NCBI GenBank assembly: GCA_039820405.1
Contig: JBCBQC010000133.1
Location: 1 to 12,600, forward strand
Direction: 5' to 3'
DNA: 12,600 bases
Source of the DNA: CALLVY01 sp937899855
GTDB taxonomy: Bacteria; Bacteroidota; Bacteroidia; Chitinophagales; Saprospiraceae
In this document: one piece after another, positions 7,589 through 12,600 of the stretch
Layout of the letters: each line of letters begins with the position of its first letter
Numbering within the stretch: position 1 is the first letter of the stretch
Position numbers and translations under genes: made by a program
Notes under the pieces: model-generated
The model's input: the letters and a program-made list of their open reading frames with translations, nothing else
Told to the model about the DNA's origin: nothing
Databases searched by the model: none

Positions 7589-7597
7589 CCCCCCCCC
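7589..7597. repeat. C9 homopolymer in the leader of the barrel gene
   Basis: Nine C are followed by TTACG and a T7 run (7603-7609), between the promoter and the ATG at 7637. A tract this long is prone to slippage and could alter leader folding or translation. Its length variation cannot be seen from one sequence. Confidence 0.5.
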
Positions 7598-7636
7598 TTA
7601 CGTTTTTTTGACCGACACACAATCGCCCAATTGACT

Positions 7637-9436
7637 ATGAAAATTAGCCAAAACTTACCTGGCCGTCTCGTACTGGCCATGGCCCTAGTGGCCCTCGCCC
7701 TTCCCGTCCGTAGCCAGGATTTTCCAGCCCTTTACAACAACCTCAAGGAGCGCATTAAAAACGACCCGATCCGCATCAACGGTGGTATTTCGGCCAACGT
7801 CGATTTTTTGTCCAGCTCCGACAGCCTACGCAGCCAGACGCCCTTTAACTACCGCCTCTCCGCCAATCTGAACATCGACCTGCTGGGAATCCGCGTCCCC
7901 CTCTCCGCCAACATTTCCAACGCCAAGGTGGTGTACAATTACCAACTGCCGGCCTACTCCTTCGTGGGCTTGAGTCCGACCTACAAGTGGGCCACCCTCC
8001 ACGTGGGCGACCGCAGCCTCAACCTGTCGCCCTACTCCTTGTCGGGGCAAAGCTTTTTTGGGGTGGGTACCGAATTGCAACCGGGGAAGCTGCGTTTGAC
8101 GGCGCTCTACGGGCGTTTGCGCAAACCCATCCAGGAGCAGATCACGACCGACGGAACGCAGGGGCCGGAGCCCAGTTTTCAGCGCATGGGCTGGGGGCTG
8201 AAGGCGGGTTGGGACGGTGGCCCGCAAGGCAGCTACGAAATCGTACTCTTCCACGCCAAGGACGATCCCTTCTCCATCGATTCCCTGACCCAATCGCCCA
8301 CCCTCAAGCCGATGGAAAACCTCGTGGTGGGCTTCAACACCAAACGGCAACTGGGGCGGTCCTTTAGTCTCTCGGTGGAGTACGCCCTGAGCGCCCTCAC
8401 TAGCGACCTGCTGGCTACGGGGGACGAGGGGCTCAATGGCCGGCGTCTTTTTAATTTTGGCGGTTTGCTGAATACCAATTTGACCACCAATTTTTACAAT
8501 GCCCTCAAAACCAGCGTGGGCCTCCAAGTCAGCCCCACCACCACGGTACAGGTCAACTACGAGCGCATCGATCCGGGCTACCGCAGTTTGGGTGCCCTGT
8601 TTTTCAACGACAATATGGAAAACTACACCGCCAGCACCAATACCAATCTCCTCGAACGCCGGCTCACCCTGTCGGCCAACCTCGGTGTACAGCGCAACAA
8701 CCTCGACGGTACTCAGGTCAATTCCGGCATCCGCTTCGTGGGCTCGCTCAACGCCAGCTACCGCGCCACGGACCGGCTCAACCTCAGCGCCGTCTACTCC
8801 AATTTTCGCAACACGAGCATTCGCGACGTGAGCATCGAGTCGCTGCAAAACAGCAGTACCGCTTTGGTCGATACGCGACTCACGTCCTTCATCACCCAGG
8901 TCAGCCAAAACGCCAACCTCTCGGCCACCTACGCCGCCGGTGCGGAGCGCAAGTCCAATTTTTCCCTGCTGCTTTCTTTCCAAAATGCCAACAACATTGA
9001 GAACCAGCAAGTGATGCTCGACCAGCAGACGACTTACTACACCAGTGCCTTGTCATACAGTTACCTCCTCACCGGTATCGACCTCACCGTGAGCTCGTCC
9101 GTCATGGTCAACTACGGTCTGATCCCGCAGGCGGACATCCTATCGCTCACGCCGACGCTGGCCCTGACCAAGAGTTTTATGGAAAAGACCTTACAGGCCA
9201 ACGCGAGTTTTTCGCTGGCTTCGGCCTACACGGGTGACTTGCTGGCCAATCGGATTTTTAGTGGGCAGGCGGGTTTGCGTTTTAGCAAATTTAAAAACCA
9301 TCCCCTGAGTTTTAACCTGCGCTTTGTCCAACGCGCGGCCATTGCCGACAATCCGGCGGCGCGGGCTTTGACGGAATTTTCGGGAGTATTGACGTATAAT
9401 TATCGCTTTACGCCGCAGTTGAAGCGGGGGGAGTAG
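7637..9436 (+). CDS. Predicted outer-membrane beta-barrel protein, function unknown
   Basis: Protein of 599 residues with an N-terminal signal peptide (about residues 10-27, ending ALPVRSQ). After a short segment with RINGGISANVDF, nearly the whole chain alternates polar and hydrophobic residues in amphipathic strands separated by Asn/Thr/Gly-rich turns. Examples are NYRLSANLNIDLLG, FSLSVEYALSAL, LTLSANLGVQRNN, LNLSAVYSNF and FSGVLTYNYRF, as in a large outer-membrane barrel. A conserved-looking block at 111-161 (GLSPTYKWATLHVGDR, then FFGVGTELQPGKL, LTALYGRL) recurs, as I remember, in uncharacterised Bacteroidota outer-membrane proteins. No TonB box, plug domain or T9SS sorting domain is visible. 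The ATG at 7637 is chosen because an upstream in-frame TTG (7532) overlaps the -7 box and would bury the signal peptide behind 35 Pro-rich residues. Substrate and role are unknown. Confidence 0.8.
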   Translation: MKISQNLPGRLVLAMALVALALPVRSQDFPALYNNLKERIKNDPIRINGGISANVDFLSSSDSLRSQTPFNYRLSANLNIDLLGIRVPLSANISNAKVVYNYQLPAYSFVGLSPTYKWATLHVGDRSLNLSPYSLSGQSFFGVGTELQPGKLRLTALYGRLRKPIQEQITTDGTQGPEPSFQRMGWGLKAGWDGGPQGSYEIVLFHAKDDPFSIDSLTQSPTLKPMENLVVGFNTKRQLGRSFSLSVEYALSALTSDLLATGDEGLNGRRLFNFGGLLNTNLTTNFYNALKTSVGLQVSPTTTVQVNYERIDPGYRSLGALFFNDNMENYTASTNTNLLERRLTLSANLGVQRNNLDGTQVNSGIRFVGSLNASYRATDRLNLSAVYSNFRNTSIRDVSIESLQNSSTALVDTRLTSFITQVSQNANLSATYAAGAERKSNFSLLLSFQNANNIENQQVMLDQQTTYYTSALSYSYLLTGIDLTVSSSVMVNYGLIPQADILSLTPTLALTKSFMEKTLQANASFSLASAYTGDLLANRIFSGQAGLRFSKFKNHPLSFNLRFVQRAAIADNPAARALTEFSGVLTYNYRFTPQLKRGE

Positions 9437-9955
9437 GGCAAAGTTTATTGGGTGATTTCGGTGCAGGGGCCTACTTAAAAATGAGTATTTACGTCAAATG
9501 TGAAATTTCCTTTGGGGTAATCTTGCATTTACTTCGCAAATACTTTACCTTCGCAAACGTTCTGTTAAAGAGAAAGGTTTACCATCCCGTTCTTTGTATT
9601 CAAAATTGGAAGTCCGCCAACTTATGATTTCCCAGTCATCGAAGGCGTCACTTGTGGTACCCTTGTTTTCCCAAACGGAGGGAAAGCGATGCTATTTATT
9701 TTTCTAGGAACACTACACCCGTTTTCAAAGAATTACACGCAGCGTTAACTTGCTACGTACTTATCTAAAAGAGAAAAGTGATTATTGTGATTTTGTTTTG
9801 CTTCCCGATGCGGGAGGTAAGGCCAGTAAGTCATTGACCATGCGCAAGGTTAACACAGGCGTGCATGCCCTGAAAAGCCTTAACAGAGTAAGGGTTAATC
9901 ACCAGGAAGTCTCCTTTAAAAAATAATTGGGCTGACTTCCCAACAATAATTACAA
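9437..9955. other. 519-base region without an intact gene; possible decayed coding sequence
   Basis: No recognisable gene, RNA or mobile element is seen. One plus-strand frame is open from 9504 to the TAA at 9924-9926, apart from a single TAG at 9705-9707. It gives 67 codons and then 72 codons (start EHYTRFQRIT, end RVRVNHQEVSFKK). The second part faintly recalls the C-terminal half of a LytTR DNA-binding domain, too weakly for a call. Related TTAAC/GTTAA motifs occur at about 9745, 9850, 9880 and 9894. The last bases must hold the leader of the gene at 9956, but no clear TAnnTTTG box was found. Confidence 0.4.
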
Positions 9956-11446
9956 ATGTCAAAGAATATAATTCTCTTTGCCCTGCTGCTTACGTCGCTA
10001 AGCCTTGGGGCACAATTCAGTACCAACGAAGAACTGGAGGGTAGCAATGTCATTTCCAGCTCTTGCGACTGCCTTACCTTTGTTTCGGACTGCTCCCGCG
10101 CTGTCGTGCCTAACATTGACGTACGGTTTTCCTTCGCTTGTGAGGAAGAGCGGACTTACAGCTCCGTTCTTCCGGTAAACGGACAAGGACAGATTTGTCG
10201 ATTGGGGTCTTGGAAAGATGCTTGTACGGTGAGTGTCTGTGTAGAGGACAGCGATTGGGAGGTGTGCGAGGTGGTGGGCTGCGAAGTGCGTTTGAAGAAA
10301 ACCCTGTCGACCTTGCCCTTTATCAACGATGAACTGCTGGGCTTGGGGGAATTGTCGCCCGGCTACACGGCAGCCTATAAACTCTGCGAACGGATTCACC
10401 GGGGTGGGCTCAATTTGGATACGGGGCCCGAGGCCATCAGTTTGTGTCCCGGAGAAGAAGCCATCCTGCGGATTGAAGACTTTTCGTTGTCGGCGACCAG
10501 TGGCTACTGTCTGACCGTCAATGTACGGGATGGTGGGGAATTGGTAAAGGAAAAGGAATACGGCAGTGCGGATACCGATGGCAGTACGGTGGACATCACG
10601 GATTTGTTGAGCGATCTTTCCGCCGAACGGCTCTACGAACTGGAGATGATCATTGCCTGTTGCAGGGGGAATGATGCGGAGTCCGATTGCACCATCAACA
10701 CGCGCAAGTTTGCCTACTTCCGTTTGCTCCCGCCCTTTTCCTTTTCCGCCGTGGCCACCGATGGGGCGATACCCGGGGATGTGTCCAGTCCCTTTCCCCC
10801 ATCCACTACACCCGACGGCACCATCCTGAGCAATCTCCTGAGCATTCCTCCGCTAGAGCTCGGCGTATACACCATCACCCTGACCGAGGTCATCAATACG
10901 GTGGGAGCAGAGGTAGAGTATCAACTGTTCCGCAGTCGTTGTACGTCCCGTTTGGACGACGACGAACCCGTTGGCAGTTCCGGCTTGCTGCCCGGCCAGA
11001 ATGGACAAGCCTTTGCGATTATTGTCAATCAGGATTCCAACTGTGAATGCTACCGCTTGGCCTTGAGTTACGATGACGGTTGTGGCGATGGAAAAACGAC
11101 TCGCGATTATTATTTTCAGATCGGCCCCGGCTGTACGTCGCCCCTTTATCTGGCCGATCCCACGGTGGAAATCCTGTCCGCCGCTACGACTCCCTTTCCA
11201 GAGGTCAAACTACGAACCAATCCCGTGGTGGACGAACTGGTCTTCGAAGGGCCTCCGCCCGTGGGTACTACTCCGGCGACGGCGCAGCTACAAGTCTACC
11301 GCGCGACGGGACAATTGCTCGACACCCAGGTCCTCGACTTTAGCGCGGGCCAGCAGACCCTGCCCTTCAACCATCCACCCGGTATCTACGTCTACCTCAT
11401 CCAGTACGGGGAAGAGACCTTTAGCGGAAAAATCGTAAAAAAATAA
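9956..11446 (+). CDS. Cysteine-rich secreted protein with T9SS C-terminal sorting domain
   Basis: Secreted protein of 496 residues. The signal peptide is MSKNIILFALLLTSLSLGAQ, cleaved near residue 20. Residues 21-400 match no family I recognise. They contain 20 cysteines, nine between residues 37 and 109 and others in pairs or short clusters (CC at 235-236, CEC at 363-365), so several disulfides in the exported protein are likely. The body looks beta-rich with Gly/Asp/Thr turns. Residues 412-496 form the T9SS sorting domain: PEVKLRTNPVVDELVFEG, a LQVYRATGQLL strand, then PPGIYVYLIQYGEETFSGK and a terminal KIVKK. It is therefore expected to cross the outer membrane and be attached to the surface or released. 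The ATG fits the signal peptide. A strong terminator follows 14 bases after the stop, so it is likely a single-gene transcript. Confidence 0.85.
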   Translation: MSKNIILFALLLTSLSLGAQFSTNEELEGSNVISSSCDCLTFVSDCSRAVVPNIDVRFSFACEEERTYSSVLPVNGQGQICRLGSWKDACTVSVCVEDSDWEVCEVVGCEVRLKKTLSTLPFINDELLGLGELSPGYTAAYKLCERIHRGGLNLDTGPEAISLCPGEEAILRIEDFSLSATSGYCLTVNVRDGGELVKEKEYGSADTDGSTVDITDLLSDLSAERLYELEMIIACCRGNDAESDCTINTRKFAYFRLLPPFSFSAVATDGAIPGDVSSPFPPSTTPDGTILSNLLSIPPLELGVYTITLTEVINTVGAEVEYQLFRSRCTSRLDDDEPVGSSGLLPGQNGQAFAIIVNQDSNCECYRLALSYDDGCGDGKTTRDYYFQIGPGCTSPLYLADPTVEILSAATTPFPEVKLRTNPVVDELVFEGPPPVGTTPATAQLQVYRATGQLLDTQVLDFSAGQQTLPFNHPPGIYVYLIQYGEETFSGKIVKK

Positions 11447-11460
11447 ATTTTTTTATCCTC

Positions 11461-11491
11461 TGCCCCGGCCATTTATGGTCGGGGCATTTTT
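11461..11491 (+). terminator. Rho-independent terminator
   Basis: TGCCCCGGCCAT and ATGGTCGGGGCA form a 12-bp stem with one G-U wobble around a TT turn (more likely a TTTA loop on 11 bp). It is followed directly by a T5 run (11487-11491). It starts 14 bases after the stop of the cysteine-rich gene and ends 12 bases before the next ATG, so it separates the two transcripts. Confidence 0.88.
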
Positions 11492-11503
11492 AATGTTCGC
11501 ACC

Positions 11504-12600
11504 ATGACGACCCCACGGCCTTTTACACTCCTCCTCTGCCTCTTCGCCACCATCCTCTCCGCCCAGGAAAACCTCATTCCCAATCCCGACTTTGAAGAAT
11601 TTTACTCTTGCGATTACGACATCTTAGCTACCACCCTGAGCCAGCAGATTCCCCACTGGTCGCATCGCGAGTCTACGCCCCGCTACTTCAACACCTACTG
11701 CCAAAGTGAATCGGGCGCTTACCCCGGCATCTTATTGCATCCGGCGCAAAGTGGTTACGGCTACATCAGCCAAACCCCCATTTCGATTACCGTGCCGGAT
11801 ACTTTTCCCTGGCAGCACCGCCAGTATAGCCAAGTTCAACTCAAACAAAAACTCCGTGCCGGCCGGGCCTATTTTTTATCCTACTACATCACCAAGACCT
11901 ATCCCGACGAGGTACACTTTTCTCACTACGGCGTCCACTTCACCAATGACTTAGTGGTGGAAGAGGACCAGGGTTTTTTCCCCTACACCCCGATCCTCCT
12001 TGATGCCCACTTGGAAGTAGATACCCTCACTCAGGGAGTGTACGGCGAGTGGAAACGCATCACCCATTGCTTTCGCCCAACCGAAGATTACAGCGTCATG
12101 ACGGTGGGTATTTTTGAAGCGGTGGAAAACGTCATGGCGGGGATTCCTCCCTACAGTCACAGCTCCAGCAGCTACCTGTCTTACGATAATTTTTTCCTCA
12201 CCGAAATCGACCCGGTGGTTCGCCTCGAACTGGAGGGCTCCGATACGATTTGCGTTGGCGATTGTATTCGCCTGGCCACCAACCATTCGCTGATCGACGG
12301 CACCTTCGCCTGGGACCTGCCGGGTAGTGACCTGGGCAGTAGCCGCGACTCCGTCGTGACCGTCTGCTACGAACGCCCCGGCCGCTATGACGTCGCCATC
12401 GACGTCCGCCACTGTGCGGACGACTACCGCAACGATTTCCCCCGCGCCATCACCGTCCTCGATGAAATCCGCGACCCCAGTCCCTGGCGCGATACCCTGA
12501 TCTGCGCGGGCCAGACGGTCAGCATCGACCTGTCCGCCATCCCCGAATCCCTCACCTGGTGGGACGCCCGGACCGATAAAGTCCGTAGCTTTTCCGCAGC
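11504..12600 (+). CDS. Secreted LVPNPSFE-type / PKD-like protein, 3' end outside window
   Basis: The frame from ATG 11504 is open to the window end, giving 365 codons with no stop. The signal peptide is MTTPRPFTLLLCLFATILSA, cleaved near residue 21. Residues 23-235 resemble the N-terminal domain of many Bacteroidota surface proteins, which begins NLVPNPSFE. Here it reads NLIPNPDFEEFYSC, then IPHWSHRESTPRYFNTYC, a Gly-rich GYGYISQTP, a helical/strand block with RAGRAYFLSYYI, and YLSYDNFFLTEI. The domain is probably carbohydrate-binding-like. Residues 240-320 look like a PKD module with cysteines (TICVGDCIRLATNH, TFAWDLPG, VVTVCYERPGRYDVAIDV), and a second module begins at about 330 (TLICAGQTVSIDLS). 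Proteins of this design usually end in a gliding-motility-associated or T9SS sorting domain, which cannot be checked here. The preceding terminator implies its own promoter, though only 12 bases separate them. Confidence 0.85.
   Translation, partial: MTTPRPFTLLLCLFATILSAQENLIPNPDFEEFYSCDYDILATTLSQQIPHWSHRESTPRYFNTYCQSESGAYPGILLHPAQSGYGYISQTPISITVPDTFPWQHRQYSQVQLKQKLRAGRAYFLSYYITKTYPDEVHFSHYGVHFTNDLVVEEDQGFFPYTPILLDAHLEVDTLTQGVYGEWKRITHCFRPTEDYSVMTVGIFEAVENVMAGIPPYSHSSSSYLSYDNFFLTEIDPVVRLELEGSDTICVGDCIRLATNHSLIDGTFAWDLPGSDLGSSRDSVVTVCYERPGRYDVAIDVRHCADDYRNDFPRAITVLDEIRDPSPWRDTLICAGQTVSIDLSAIPESLTWWDARTDKVRSFSA

Larger units (their letters stand above)
7254..7636. other. Divergent intergenic region between ELWxxDGT and barrel genes
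   Basis: No convincing gene is seen; the open frames here start with GTG or TTG and cross the promoter. The region holds a Bacteroidota-type promoter for the rightward gene, a C9 and a C7 tract, a T7 tract, and the perfect inverted repeat ACATGGG/CCCATGT (7392-7413). A small repeat, GTACG/CGTAC (7273-7289), lies 20 bases upstream of the leftward ATG. A GCCCGGGC palindrome is at 7464-7471. Confidence 0.6.

Noticed and set aside
7532..7636. Upstream TTG start extending the barrel gene by 35 residues
   Set aside because: The TTG overlaps the -7 promoter box and would put a Pro-rich stretch before the signal peptide; the ATG at 7637 fits better.
7826..9010. Minus-strand open frame of 394 codons opposite the barrel gene
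   Set aside because: It is a shadow of the barrel coding sequence; the product is Gly/Val/Ala/Glu-rich with no recognisable domain.
9481..9627. 48-codon plus-strand open frame overlapping the next ATG by ATGA
   Set aside because: No homology is recognised, there is no ribosome binding site or promoter, and the composition looks random; not enough support for a gene.

Overview
The window looks like chromosomal DNA of a Bacteroidota bacterium, most likely of the Saprospiria/Lewinella type. The evidence is C-terminal type IX secretion (T9SS) sorting domains, SprB-like repeats, an ELWxxDGT repeat protein, a TANFOR-domain protein, a LVPNPSFE-type N-terminal domain and a promoter of the Bacteroidota TTG/TAnnTTTG class. 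The lineage is inferred from protein style, not from a marker gene. Every complete gene encodes a protein with a Sec signal peptide, so this is an envelope/secretome neighbourhood. No tRNA, rRNA, CRISPR array or insertion sequence was seen.

Left part (1-4940, minus strand): a compact two-gene unit. A 747-residue TANFOR/fibronectin-III protein is followed after 31 bases by an 880-residue secreted protein that ends in an AHH-type HNH nuclease domain and looks like a polymorphic toxin. Nine bases after the toxin stop, an ATG preceded by a GGAAAG motif opens a further gene that leaves the window; this is where an immunity gene would be expected. The toxin end is AT-rich (about 43% GC by hand count over 1-360, against about 63% over 8101-8160). 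The toxin gene also carries a C8 homopolymer. Neither protein has a visible T9SS sorting domain, so how the nuclease would be delivered is an open question.

Middle (4941-7636): a 270-base spacer with three iteron-like motifs, then a minus-strand 680-residue ELWxxDGT-repeat protein with two SprB-like repeats and a T9SS sorting domain. A 383-base divergent region follows. It holds a good Bacteroidota promoter for the rightward gene, a C9 tract in its leader and a perfect 7-bp inverted repeat.

Right part (7637-12600, plus strand): a 599-residue predicted outer-membrane beta-barrel protein; a 519-base stretch without an intact gene that may hold decayed coding sequence; a 496-residue cysteine-rich secreted protein with a T9SS sorting domain; a strong intrinsic terminator; and the 5' part (365 codons) of a secreted PKD-like protein that runs off the window. 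These genes are probably separate transcription units that share T9SS export and surface display rather than one pathway.
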